Under the pieces are notes generated by a model. That model did not search any database and had not been told where the DNA came from. It saw only the letters and a list, made by a program, of their open reading frames with translations. Below are positions 36,993 to 45,831 of a DNA stretch of 64,000 nt, piece after piece. The translations under genes were made by a program, and so were the position numbers. The stretch is taken from NCBI GenBank assembly GCA_017437125.1, contig JAFSBV010000021.1:1-64000 (forward strand). Reading direction: 5' to 3'. Source of the DNA: Bacteroidales bacterium (GTDB taxonomy: Bacteria > Bacteroidota > Bacteroidia > Bacteroidales > UBA932). Each line of letters begins with the position of its first letter. The stretch's first letter is position 1.

Positions 36993-38312
36993 CTAGAGGT
37001 TGAATGCTTCCTTGATCATGTCAACCGAGTCAAGGAGTTCCCAGCCGAAGAACTGGACAAGTTCCTGAACATCCTTGCCGTCACGTCTGACGGTCACAGT
37101 CGCCTTGTAAGGGTCGCGGCCTACATGTCCGTATGAAGCTGTAGGCTCATAGATAGGCTTCTTGAGGCCGAACTTTTCGATGATCTTTGCAGGACGGAGG
37201 TCGAAGAGCTCCTCTATCTTGAGGGCGATCTCTGCATCAGTGAGTCCGTTCGCTGCAGTTCCGTATGTATTCACGAATATGCTCAACGGACGTGCTACTC
37301 CGATCGCATATGAAACCTGGACGAGCATCTCTCGCGCTACGCCTGCCGCTACCATGTTCTTTGCGATGTAACGTGATGCATAAGCTGCTGACCTGTCAAC
37401 CTTAGAAGGATCCTTTCCTGAGAATGCTCCGCCGCCGTGTGCTCCCTTTCCGCCATATGTGTCCACGATGATCTTGCGTCCGGTAAGGCCTGTGTCGCCG
37501 TGAGGACCACCGATCACGAACTTGCCTGTAGGGTTTACATGAAGGATGTAGTCATCCTTGAAGAGCGCTGCTGTTTCAGGCGCGAGTGTGTCGATGAGCA
37601 TAGGGAGAAGAATGTTACGGACATCTTCGCGTATCTTTGCCTGCATTGCCTCGTCAACCCTCTTCTGACCGAACTGTGCACATCCGTCAGCATAGCTCAT
37701 GTTTCCGAGAGAAGCCGGTGTAAACTCGTCATGCTGTGTCGAAATCACAATTGTATGAACGCGTACAGGCTCATTTGTCTCACCGTCATACTCGATGGTG
37801 AACTGTGACTTCGAATCCGGACGGAGATATGGCATGAGCTCAGGCTTCTGCTTGCGGATCTTCGCGAGCATGAGAAGGGCCTGATGCGAGAGAGCAAGAG
37901 GGAGAGGCATATATTCCTCAGTGTCGCGGCATGCATATCCGAACATCATACCCTGGTCGCCTGCACCCTGTGCATCCGCATCTTCGCCTACCACACCACG
38001 GTTGATATCAACGCTCTGCTCATGAAGGGCAGAAAGGATTCCGCATGAATTGCCGTCGAACATGTACTCGGCCTTGTTATAGCCGATCTTGTTGATGACG
38101 CGGCGCACTGTCTTCGGTATATCCACATATGCATCCTCTGAGCGGACTTCGCCGCCCACTACCACGAGACCGGTGCTGCAGAATGTCTCGCAAGCAACCT
38201 TCGCCTCAGGATCCTGACGGAGAAATTCGTCAAGAATTGCATCGGAAATCTGGTCCGAAACCTTGTCTGGGTGTCCTTCTGACACCGATTCAGATGTAAA
38301 TAAATAGTTCAT
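36993..38312 (-). CDS. metK: S-adenosylmethionine synthetase
   Basis: 439 residues from ATG 38312 ([21 protein letters not shown], the usual family start). ATP/Met-binding motifs: [24 protein letters not shown], and [19 protein letters not shown]. Makes SAM from methionine and ATP. The frame is open upstream to an ATG at 38456 just after the SAM-II riboswitch, but those 48 codons look noncoding. Longer than E. coli MetK (384), as usual for Bacteroidota. Confidence 0.96.
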   Translation of the reverse strand: MNYLFTSESVSEGHPDKVSDQISDAILDEFLRQDPEAKVACETFCSTGLVVVGGEVRSEDAYVDIPKTVRRVINKIGYNKAEYMFDGNSCGILSALHEQSVDINRGVVGEDADAQGAGDQGMMFGYACRDTEEYMPLPLALSHQALLMLAKIRKQKPELMPYLRPDSKSQFTIEYDGETNEPVRVHTIVISTQHDEFTPASLGNMSYADGCAQFGQKRVDEAMQAKIREDVRNILLPMLIDTLAPETAALFKDDYILHVNPTGKFVIGGPHGDTGLTGRKIIVDTYGGKGAHGGGAFSGKDPSKVDRSAAYASRYIAKNMVAAGVAREMLVQVSYAIGVARPLSIFVNTYGTAANGLTDAEIALKIEELFDLRPAKIIEKFGLKKPIYEPTASYGHVGRDPYKATVTVRRDGKDVQELVQFFGWELLDSVDMIKEAFNL

Positions 38313-38477
38313 ATCTTTAATATTATCTTTTATTTCAATATTGTTATTGTCATATCTTCTCCGAAAGGCGTGCTGACGCCCAGGCATAAAATAAGCCCCA
38401 CAAGAATGCGGAGCCGTCACAAAAACACAAAACATTGATATGAAAGCGGTCACCATGGCATGTGACCAATTGTCAAT

Positions 38478-38528
38478 ATTTTAGCATTTTTTAACGTGGT
38501 TGCAAGCAGCCAAATCTCTCCACATTCA
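38478..38528 (-). ncRNA. SAM-II riboswitch upstream of metK
   Basis: On the minus strand the conserved SAM-II blocks occur in order: AATGTGG (P1 5' side), GAGATTTGG, CTGCTTGCAA, CCACGTTAAA (P1 3' side, 7 bp with one G-T), and ATGCTAAAA. They match the known SAM-II (metA/SAM_alpha) consensus GATTTG...GCTTGCA...CCACGTTAAA...GCTAAA. Binds S-adenosylmethionine and normally hides the ribosome-binding site, giving feedback control of metK. Confidence 0.88.
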
Positions 38529-38562
38529 GGACGCTTCAGGAAGCGTCTTTCTTTTCGGGCGG

Positions 38563-38592
38563 CAAAGATAGTCAAAATAATTGATATGCAAA
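38563..38592 (-). promoter_or_regulatory. Promoter for the metK leader
   Basis: -7 box TATCTTTG at 38563-38570 and TTTG at 38589-38592 on the minus strand, 18 bases apart. RNA would begin near 38556, just before the hairpin and riboswitch. Confidence 0.7.
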
Positions 38593-38675
38593 CTGGTTGA
38601 TGAATAAAATGATAAATAATGATATTAATAGGTTCAAAAACAGCATCAAAATTTTCTAACGTCGTTAAAAAGTAG

Positions 38676-38683
38676 TATCTTCG
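38676..38683 (+). promoter_or_regulatory. -7-like box for the TonB receptor gene
   Basis: TATCTTCG followed by CGCC, the same variant as before the efflux operon (20768). 36 bases before the ATG. Confidence 0.5.
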
Positions 38684-38719
38684 CGCCATTAAAACCTTAT
38701 TATTATTATCTAAAGTGTT

Positions 38720-41700
38720 ATGAAACAATCAATTAAGTGTCTTATTGCTGTTTTTGCAGCAATGCTTATGAGCGTAGCTGCCTTCGCGCAGGTGACTACA
38801 TCAGCTCTGGGTGGACGCGTTGTTGACGTAAACGGTGAACCTGTTGTTGGTGCTGCAGTGATTGCTACTCACACACCTTCAGGAACTGTTTATCCTGTCA
38901 TCACAAACGAGTCAGGTCGTTATACCATGAACGGTATGCGTGCCGGTGGCCCTTACACAGTAGAAATCTCATGCTTGGGTTTCCAGACTGTAACTTTCAC
39001 AGATCTTACCCTTCAGCTTGCTGAGACTTTCTCGTTGGATGCGACTCTCAATGAGGATGCTGAAATGCTTAGCGAGGCAATGGTGATCGGAGCAGCAGCT
39101 TCAAAGTTCTCTGCTCAGAAGATGGGTTCTGCAACCAACATCTCAAGCAAAGAAATCACTTCTCTTCCTACAGTAAGCAGAAGCATCACAGACGTTACAA
39201 GACTTTCACCATACGGAGGTAACGGCATGAGCTTCGCAGGAGCTGACGGACGTACTGCCAACTTCACTGTCGATGGAGCAAACTTCAACAACAACTTCGG
39301 TCTTTCAGACAATCTTCCTGGTGGCGGAAGCCCTATTTCAATCGATGCTATCGAGGAAATGCAGGTGGTTATCTCTCCATATGACGTACGTCAGACAAAC
39401 TTCATCGGTGGTGGTGTGAACGCCATCACAAAGTCAGGTACAAACACATTGAAGGGATCTGCATATGTATATCACCGCAACGAGAACATGCGTGGTAACA
39501 TGGCTGCTGGAAAGGAAGTTTCAGGTGCACGTGACAAGGATCGCAACACTACTTACGGTTTCACTCTCGGTGGTCCTATCATCAAGAACAAGCTCTTCTT
39601 CTTCGTGAACGCAGAGTACTCTACAATCCCTACAGTAGTAAACAGATGGCGTGGTTCTGTTGACGGAGTCGAGAACGCTGACGCAAATATCTCACGTACA
39701 ACCCTCGCAGACCTCGAGAAGGTTTCGAACTTCGTGAAGGAGAAGTACGGATATGATACAGGTTCATGGACTGACTTCCCTGCAACAGAGAGCAACATGA
39801 AGCTCCTCGCACGTATCGACTGGAACATCAATGACAACCACAAGCTTGCTGTAAGATACAACTACACTCTCAACCAGGCTTGGAACTCTACAAACGCTTC
39901 TTCAATGGACGGTGGTCCACGTGCAGCGTTCGGACGTTTCTCACAGTACGGTATGTCATATGCAAACTCGCTCTATTCGATGGACAACCTCGTGAGCACA
40001 GTTTCACTCGATCTCAACAGCCGTCTTAGCGACAACCTTTCAAACCAGTTCCTTGCAACATTCTCAAAGCTCGACGATATGCGTGGCACAAACTCAACTG
40101 ACATGCCGTTCGTTGACATCCGTAAGGATGACGGAAGCTCTGTTCTTCCATACATCGCACTCGGATACGAGCTCTTCACTTGGAACAACGGTGTTCACAA
40201 CACCCATATCAGCATCAAGGATGACCTTACATATTATGCAGGTGATCACAAGTTCACTGCAGGTCTGAACTACGAGTATCAGATGGCTGACAACTCATAC
40301 ATGAGAAACGGTACAGGTTATTATCGTTACAAGAGCCTTGATGACTTCCTTACAGGAGCTGCTCCTGAGGTAGTATGTCTCACTTACGGTTATGACGGTG
40401 AGGCAAACCCTGCAGCACGTGTAAGATTCCACAAGGCCGGTGTATATGCTCAGGACGAGTGGAACGCAACTGAGGACTTCAAGCTTACAGCAGGTCTCCG
40501 TCTTGATGGTCTCTTCTTTGACAATCAGGACCTTATGACTAACAAGGCTATCTATGAGCTCGAGTACATCGTTGATGGTCAGAAGCGTCATATCGACACT
40601 GGCAAGTGGCCTACATCTGCAATCACAGTTTCTCCACGAGTAGGTTTCTCTTGGGACGTACTTGGTGACAACTCACTCAAGTTCCGTGGTGGTACAGGTC
40701 TCTTCTCAGGCCGTCTCCCTCTCGTATTCTTCACCAACATGCCTACAAACTCAGGTATGGTTCAGTACCAGGCAAAGCTTAACGGTACAGGTAACAACGG
40801 TGGTGTGAAGACTGACATGAGCCAGTTCGCAGGCGGTCTCCTCATGCGCGAGGAACTCCTCAACAAGCTTATCTCAATGGGATATCCTAATACTATTTCT
40901 CCAGAGGACGGTACGGTTCCTGCAGAAATTTCAGCAGTTGATCCTAAGTTCAAGATGCCACAGGTATGGAAGACTTCATTCGCTATCGACTACAACTTCC
41001 CTACTGCATTCCCATTCTCTATCAGCGCTGAGGGTATCTACAACAAGACAGTTAACGGCGTCATCATCCGTGACTGGAGCGTGAAGAGCACAGATGGCTT
41101 CACAAGACTCAACGGTGTTGACAACCGTCCTCTCTATCAGGACTACCATCAGACTGCTCCTGACGGATCTAACCTCCCTGCTGCATATGTTCTCGAGAAC
41201 ACTAACCAGGGTTACGGTTACTCAGGTACATTCACTGTGAACATGCGTCCTGTCGAGGGTCTTTCACTCATGGCTGCATATACTCATACAGTATCTAAGG
41301 AGCTTACAGGTATGCCAGGTTCAAATGCTTCTTCAGTATTGAACTACATGGGTACAATCTATGGTCCTAACGATCCAGGTCTCCACAACTCACAGTATGT
41401 TACTCCTGACCGTGTAGTTGCTTCAGCTACTCACAGCGACAGAAGCGGCAACCACTTCAGCTTCATCTACGAGGCATGGAGAGGCGGTTATAACTACACT
41501 TACATGACTGCAAACGATATGAACGGTGACGGTTATAACTATGACCTCATCTATATCCCTACAGATGAGCAGGTTGCTAACAACGAGTTCAGATTCGTGT
41601 CAGCTGACGATGCACAGCGTTTCATGGACTATGTTCACGCTGACAAGTATCTCAGCAAGAACCAGGGCAAGTATGCTGAGTCTTACAGCGTTTACTCTCC

Positions 41701-42016
41701 TTGGACTCACAGACTCGATTTCAGCTACAAGCATGATTTCAAGGTTAAGGCCGGCAAGTCAACTAACACTCTCCAGCTCAGCCTCGATATCAAGAATATT
41801 CTTAACCTCTTCAACTCTAACTGGGGCGTGTCTAAGTATATGAACCCTGCTCTCGGTGAGGGACGTATCCTTAAGTATGAGGGATATGACAAGGACGGTT
41901 ATGCAACATTCTCTACTCCAGCAGCTGTGAATCCTTCAACAGAGGTTTGGAATCCTTCAATCGGAATCGGCCAGTGCTGGTATGCTTCAGTTGGTATCAA
42001 ATATATGTTTAACTAA
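38720..42016 (+). CDS. TonB-dependent receptor, Oar-like (CarboxypepD_reg N-terminus)
   Basis: 1098 residues. Signal peptide (to about SVAAFAQ, residue 24), then a carboxypeptidase-regulatory-like beta domain (VVDVNGEPVVGAAVIATH ... SCLGFQTVTF, ~30-105), a plug domain with SISIDAIEEMQVVISPYDVRQ and FIGGGVNAITKSGTN, and a 22-strand barrel ending YASVGIKYMFN. Oar-type receptors carry large substrates or moor surface structures. First gene of the nucleic-acid-linked region; the OB-fold lipoprotein follows 18 bases later, like a SusC-SusD type pair without SusD. Codon bias suggests high expression. Substrate inferred only from context. Confidence 0.92.
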   Translation: MKQSIKCLIAVFAAMLMSVAAFAQVTTSALGGRVVDVNGEPVVGAAVIATHTPSGTVYPVITNESGRYTMNGMRAGGPYTVEISCLGFQTVTFTDLTLQLAETFSLDATLNEDAEMLSEAMVIGAAASKFSAQKMGSATNISSKEITSLPTVSRSITDVTRLSPYGGNGMSFAGADGRTANFTVDGANFNNNFGLSDNLPGGGSPISIDAIEEMQVVISPYDVRQTNFIGGGVNAITKSGTNTLKGSAYVYHRNENMRGNMAAGKEVSGARDKDRNTTYGFTLGGPIIKNKLFFFVNAEYSTIPTVVNRWRGSVDGVENADANISRTTLADLEKVSNFVKEKYGYDTGSWTDFPATESNMKLLARIDWNINDNHKLAVRYNYTLNQAWNSTNASSMDGGPRAAFGRFSQYGMSYANSLYSMDNLVSTVSLDLNSRLSDNLSNQFLATFSKLDDMRGTNSTDMPFVDIRKDDGSSVLPYIALGYELFTWNNGVHNTHISIKDDLTYYAGDHKFTAGLNYEYQMADNSYMRNGTGYYRYKSLDDFLTGAAPEVVCLTYGYDGEANPAARVRFHKAGVYAQDEWNATEDFKLTAGLRLDGLFFDNQDLMTNKAIYELEYIVDGQKRHIDTGKWPTSAITVSPRVGFSWDVLGDNSLKFRGGTGLFSGRLPLVFFTNMPTNSGMVQYQAKLNGTGNNGGVKTDMSQFAGGLLMREELLNKLISMGYPNTISPEDGTVPAEISAVDPKFKMPQVWKTSFAIDYNFPTAFPFSISAEGIYNKTVNGVIIRDWSVKSTDGFTRLNGVDNRPLYQDYHQTAPDGSNLPAAYVLENTNQGYGYSGTFTVNMRPVEGLSLMAAYTHTVSKELTGMPGSNASSVLNYMGTIYGPNDPGLHNSQYVTPDRVVASATHSDRSGNHFSFIYEAWRGGYNYTYMTANDMNGDGYNYDLIYIPTDEQVANNEFRFVSADDAQRFMDYVHADKYLSKNQGKYAESYSVYSPWTHRLDFSYKHDFKVKAGKSTNTLQLSLDIKNILNLFNSNWGVSKYMNPALGEGRILKYEGYDKDGYATFSTPAAVNPSTEVWNPSIGIGQCWYASVGIKYMFN

Positions 42017-42034
42017 TTTATTATCAGGAATATC

Positions 42035-43528
42035 ATGAAACTTAGAAATATTTTCACAGCTCTTGCAGCCGTAGCGGTACTCGCTTTCGCGGGTTGCCAG
42101 GAGAAGGAGAGATTCCTTGATGAAGTACAGGTTTCTCAGTCTATGATCGCTATTCCTGTTGAAGGCGGTCAGACTCAGATCACTGTAAATGCTGAAACCG
42201 ACTGGGCTATTGAAGGCGCTCCTGAGTGGCTTACAGTATCTCCAGCTTCAGGCTCAAGAGGAGAGGCTAAGGTTACTTTCTCTGCTGAGGCTACAAAGTC
42301 AACAAACGAGGCTGTCCTTTATCTCAATTGCGGTGAGGTTTCTCAGATGCTCACAGTAGTCCAGATGGCCGCTAAGGTAGAGGCACCTCTTACAGACTGC
42401 GCTACAGTTCTCGCAGAGAACAACGTAGGCAAGGTTTACAAGTGCAAGGGTACAATCACAGACCTTACAAACTATGACAAGTACGGTTGCTTCTACATCA
42501 ACGACGGTACTGCAACAGTATATGTATATGGTTCAATGAACCCAGCACAGTTCAGCCCTGAGGTTGGTGACATCATCACATTCGAGGGTCCTTGGACTTC
42601 ATACGGCAACTTCGACGACGTGACTATCCTCTCTCTCGAGAAGTCTCTCATCAAGGTTGAGAAGGTTATCCCTGCAGCTCCGCTTTCACTTGACGGTGGC
42701 ACAGTTACAGTAGCCCTCACAGTAAAGGGTGACGACCTCACAATCGAGATCCCTGAGGATGCACAGGCATGGCTTACAGCTGGTGAGCCAGAGGCTCTCG
42801 GAAACATGACAACAGTAGAGCTTACAGCTACTGCAAACGAGGGTGGTGCACGTACAACTACAGTTACATTCAAGACTACAAGCAAGGGCAAGGAGTATGT
42901 TGCAATGGCTGACATCGAGCAGCTCGGAGCTATCGCTGAGGTTTCAGTGGCAGACTTCCTCGCAGCTGAGGTCGGTACAGCACTCTTCAAGCTTACAGGT
43001 GTTGTGAAGAATGTAAAGAGCGACGTTTACGGTAACTTCGACCTCGTTGACGCAACAGGTTCAGTATATGTTTACGGTCTTACTGCAACTCAGGTGGCAA
43101 GCAACGACAAGTCATTCGGTTCACTCGGAATCAAGGAAGGTGATGTTGTTACAATCATCGGTACAAGAGCAGAGTACAAGGGTACAGCACAGGTAGGTGG
43201 TCCTGCTTACTATGTAAGCCACGTCGGCACTACTGAGTCAACTGTAGCTGACTTCCTTGCACAGCCTACAGGCAGTGACTGGTACAAGCTTACAGGTACT
43301 GTAACAAACATCGCAAGCGACGTTTACGGTAACTTCGACCTCGTTGACGAGACTGGTTCTGTATATGTTTATGGTCTTACAGCAGCTCCGGTAGCAAAGA
43401 ATGACAAGTCATTCGCTTCTCTCGGACTCGTTGAAGGCGACAAGATCGTCATCGTAGGAACAAGAGCAGAGTACAAGGGTACAGCTCAGGTAGGCGGTCC
43501 TGCTTACTTCATCAAGAAGGCAGAGTAA
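42035..43528 (+). CDS. Surface lipoprotein with BACON and OB-fold domains
   Basis: 497 residues. Lipobox AFAGC (Cys20) followed by QEKE. A BACON beta-domain (~30-112: GGQTQITVNAETDWAIEG ... WLTVSPASG), then an OB-like domain (~125-210: VYKCKGTITDLTN, GCFYINDGTATVYVYG), a second BACON-like domain (~215-300), and two near-identical OB-like domains (each ~97 residues, offset exactly 99 codons) of the nucleic-acid-binding type. Probably the substrate-capturing partner of the upstream TonB receptor on the cell surface; nucleic-acid binding is inferred from the OB fold. Confidence 0.75.
   Translation: MKLRNIFTALAAVAVLAFAGCQEKERFLDEVQVSQSMIAIPVEGGQTQITVNAETDWAIEGAPEWLTVSPASGSRGEAKVTFSAEATKSTNEAVLYLNCGEVSQMLTVVQMAAKVEAPLTDCATVLAENNVGKVYKCKGTITDLTNYDKYGCFYINDGTATVYVYGSMNPAQFSPEVGDIITFEGPWTSYGNFDDVTILSLEKSLIKVEKVIPAAPLSLDGGTVTVALTVKGDDLTIEIPEDAQAWLTAGEPEALGNMTTVELTATANEGGARTTTVTFKTTSKGKEYVAMADIEQLGAIAEVSVADFLAAEVGTALFKLTGVVKNVKSDVYGNFDLVDATGSVYVYGLTATQVASNDKSFGSLGIKEGDVVTIIGTRAEYKGTAQVGGPAYYVSHVGTTESTVADFLAQPTGSDWYKLTGTVTNIASDVYGNFDLVDETGSVYVYGLTAAPVAKNDKSFASLGLVEGDKIVIVGTRAEYKGTAQVGGPAYFIKKAE
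42955..43519 (+). repeat. Direct repeat of OB-domain coding DNA
   Basis: Two copies offset 297 bases; segments such as 43022-43080 against 43319-43377, and 43167-43211 against 43464-43508, are nearly identical at the DNA level, so the duplication is recent or maintained by recombination. Confidence 0.8.
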
Positions 43529-43550
43529 TCATACTCTATATACATTCTCT

Positions 43551-43584
43551 AAGGCTGTCACCGCAAGGTGACGGCCTTTTTTTG
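43551..43584 (+). terminator. Terminator after the first OB lipoprotein
   Basis: AAGGCTGTCACC/GGTGACGGCCTT (43551-43562, 43567-43578) with a GCAA loop, one G-T pair, and a T run. Confidence 0.9.
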
Positions 43585-43620
43585 CCTCTGCAACGTATTG
43601 GATATCTGTATTTTTTCCTT

Positions 43621-43628
43621 TATTTTTG
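43621..43628 (+). promoter_or_regulatory. -7 box for the BACON/OB-nuclease operon
   Basis: TATTTTTG, 55 bases before ATG 43684; TTG at 43598-43600 is 20 bases upstream. Confidence 0.6.
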
Positions 43629-43683
43629 TAAATTCAAGAAAAATGTCAATTAAGGAAAAAGCTAATATTTATAAAAAAGTAAC

Positions 43684-45828
43684 ATGAAAATCAGAAATCT
43701 TTTTTTAGGAATCATCGCTTCCTTGGCGGTATTTGCAGCCTGCCAGGAAGAGGAAGTGAATCTCGGTACTCCGAACATCGTGCTAAGCGAAACCGAGATC
43801 TGTTTTGAGTCAGCTGGCGGAGAACAGGCACTCACTGTTACTGCAAGCCGCGACTGGATGGTAGAGACAGATGCGGACTGGGTGGTGGTATCACCAGAGT
43901 CAGGTCTTGCATCGGCTGATGCCCAGACAGTTACTGTTACGGTTCTTGAAAACACAGGTCTTGACCGTTCTGTAGATGTGAAGTTCACAATCGGTATGAA
44001 GAGCAAGTATCTGACTGTAAATCAGGCAGGTCCTAAGGGCTCGGCAGAGAACCTCATCATTTATTACAACGACTATGACAAGGTGGTTGCAGAAAAGACA
44101 TACGGCTCAGGTTCAAGCTGGCCATACCTCGATCAGTTCGACGGCTGGCAGAACCAGACAGGAACAGGTGCTGCAAACGTGACATATGCATACAGCGGTA
44201 TGTCTGCACGTGCAAACTCTACATCCAACAGCAACTATTCCGATTATGAGGGTTCCGGAAACAACAACATGTTCTTCGGAAAGAGTGCATATCTTGCTAC
44301 AGGCAACATCGCCCTCGGCGGTGCGACAGACCTCGTACTCACATTCGGTTCAGAGAAGTATTCACAGGACGGAGACAGCATCTTCAAGAATTCTGAATTC
44401 CATGTATATCTCAGCAACGACGGCAGTAAGTGGGTTGAGCTTGACTACACGTTTGCCGGAACAGAAGGCGGAAGATGGAACCTTGCGACAGCGAACTTCT
44501 CGGTTCCTGCAGGTACGGAGAACCTCTCGGTATGCGTAAAGGTTGACGTAGCCAGCGTTTATCGTATGGATGACCTCAAGCTCGAGATTTCAGAGACTGC
44601 AGGTACTGCTGTTGACTTCTCGAAGGGAGTGGAGATGGATTTCACAGCCGGCGGCAGCACAGGTGGCGGTTCAACCCCTGCTGCTCCTGAATCAAAGGGC
44701 AAGAAGACCGTGGCCGAGTTCATCGCGGCAGCCGACAAGTCAAACTATTATGAACTTACCGGTAAGGTATCAGGCTTCAATGCAACATATTGCAGCTTCG
44801 ATCTTACAGACGATTCAGGAAAGATTTATGTATATTCAGTTCTCGATGAGAGCAAGGCAGAGTGGACAAGCAAGATCTCAAACGGTGGCACAATCACCAT
44901 CTATGCTAAGTATGAGTACTATGAGCCGAAGGACCAGCATGAGGTAGTTGACGCATATATCGTAAGCTTCAAGGCAGACGGTGGAAATACCGGCGGTGGA
45001 AACGAGAATGAGGGCAAGCCTTCAAGTCTCACGAAGGTTACAGTGGCAGAATTCCTCGATGCTCCTGAAAGCAGCGACACTTGGTACGAGCTTACAGGTG
45101 AGATCACATCCATCGCAGAAGGAAACGCATACGGAAACATCTACATCAACGACGGTACCGGTGAAGTTTACATTTATGGCCTTACAAACGGCTGGGTAGG
45201 CTACAATGACAAGTCATTCGACAGCATCGGCCTCAAGGTCGGCGACACGGTTACCCTCGGATCGCTCAGAGGTTCATATAACGGACAGCCTCAGGGTGGC
45301 GGAAGCAAGATGCCTGCATATTATATCAGCCATGTCAAGGGCGAAGGCGGAGATCAGGGCGGCGACGATCCTACTCCTCCGTCAGGAGATGCCGGAGAGT
45401 TTGATCCGACCATTTCATGGGATCTCGGTGAAAAGGCTTATGATGCCACTTCAGGAACGACTGCACAGACTGGTACTGTCAACGGAGTCGAGGTAAGCAA
45501 CATGCTCAAGCTCGGAACAAGTAAACTTACTGGAGATGCTACTCTCCATGTTCCTGCCGGAACAAAGAAGCTCGGCTTCTACTGTGTGGCATGGAAGGGC
45601 AAGAAGGCGCAGGTAAGGTTCTCAGTGAACGGAACAGAGATCGCAACCATCGAGCCGGCTGCAAATGCAGGAGCTTCAGGCAATCCTCCATACACTATCA
45701 CAGTTTCAGACAGTGACTATTTCGAGGTGGAAATGCCTTCGGCAGACGCTGCAGATGTCAAGGTCGAGACACTTGATCCTGCAAACGGACGTGTCATCTT
45801 CATCGGCCTCAAGGCTCTCACAGAGTAA
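43684..45828 (+). CDS. Surface lipoprotein with BACON, jelly-roll and OB-fold domains
   Basis: 714 residues. Lipobox VFAAC (Cys20). BACON domain (~30-118: GGEQALTVTASRDWMVE ... VVVSPESG), a beta-sandwich module (~125-310: YYNDYDKVVAEKTYG ... VYRMDDLKLEI), two OB-like domains separated by Gly-rich linkers (~345-435 YYELTGKVSGFNATYCSFDL; ~455-550 WYELTGEITSIAEGNAYGN), and a C-terminal beta-sandwich. Similar design to the previous lipoprotein. 3 bases before the nuclease gene. Inferred to bind extracellular nucleic acid and present it to the nuclease. Confidence 0.72.
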   Translation: MKIRNLFLGIIASLAVFAACQEEEVNLGTPNIVLSETEICFESAGGEQALTVTASRDWMVETDADWVVVSPESGLASADAQTVTVTVLENTGLDRSVDVKFTIGMKSKYLTVNQAGPKGSAENLIIYYNDYDKVVAEKTYGSGSSWPYLDQFDGWQNQTGTGAANVTYAYSGMSARANSTSNSNYSDYEGSGNNNMFFGKSAYLATGNIALGGATDLVLTFGSEKYSQDGDSIFKNSEFHVYLSNDGSKWVELDYTFAGTEGGRWNLATANFSVPAGTENLSVCVKVDVASVYRMDDLKLEISETAGTAVDFSKGVEMDFTAGGSTGGGSTPAAPESKGKKTVAEFIAAADKSNYYELTGKVSGFNATYCSFDLTDDSGKIYVYSVLDESKAEWTSKISNGGTITIYAKYEYYEPKDQHEVVDAYIVSFKADGGNTGGGNENEGKPSSLTKVTVAEFLDAPESSDTWYELTGEITSIAEGNAYGNIYINDGTGEVYIYGLTNGWVGYNDKSFDSIGLKVGDTVTLGSLRGSYNGQPQGGGSKMPAYYISHVKGEGGDQGGDDPTPPSGDAGEFDPTISWDLGEKAYDATSGTTAQTGTVNGVEVSNMLKLGTSKLTGDATLHVPAGTKKLGFYCVAWKGKKAQVRFSVNGTEIATIEPAANAGASGNPPYTITVSDSDYFEVEMPSADAADVKVETLDPANGRVIFIGLKALTE

Positions 45829-45831
45829 TCC

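Larger units (their letters stand above)
38313..38719. other. 407-base divergent region metK / TonB receptor
   Basis: Holds the minus-strand metK promoter, a 5' hairpin (GACGCTTC/GAAGCGTC, about 38530-38547), the SAM-II riboswitch, a second dyad around the 38456 ATG (GGTCAC/GTGACC), a stem GGCGT/ACGCC (38367-38380), and the plus-strand TonB-receptor promoter near 38676. The leader of metK is about 245 bases. Confidence 0.7.

Noticed and set aside
38313-38456. 48-codon N-terminal extension of MetK as a normal annotation
   Set aside because: Composition (Cys, Phe and His rich) looks noncoding and [17 protein letters not shown] is the normal start; kept only as a finding.
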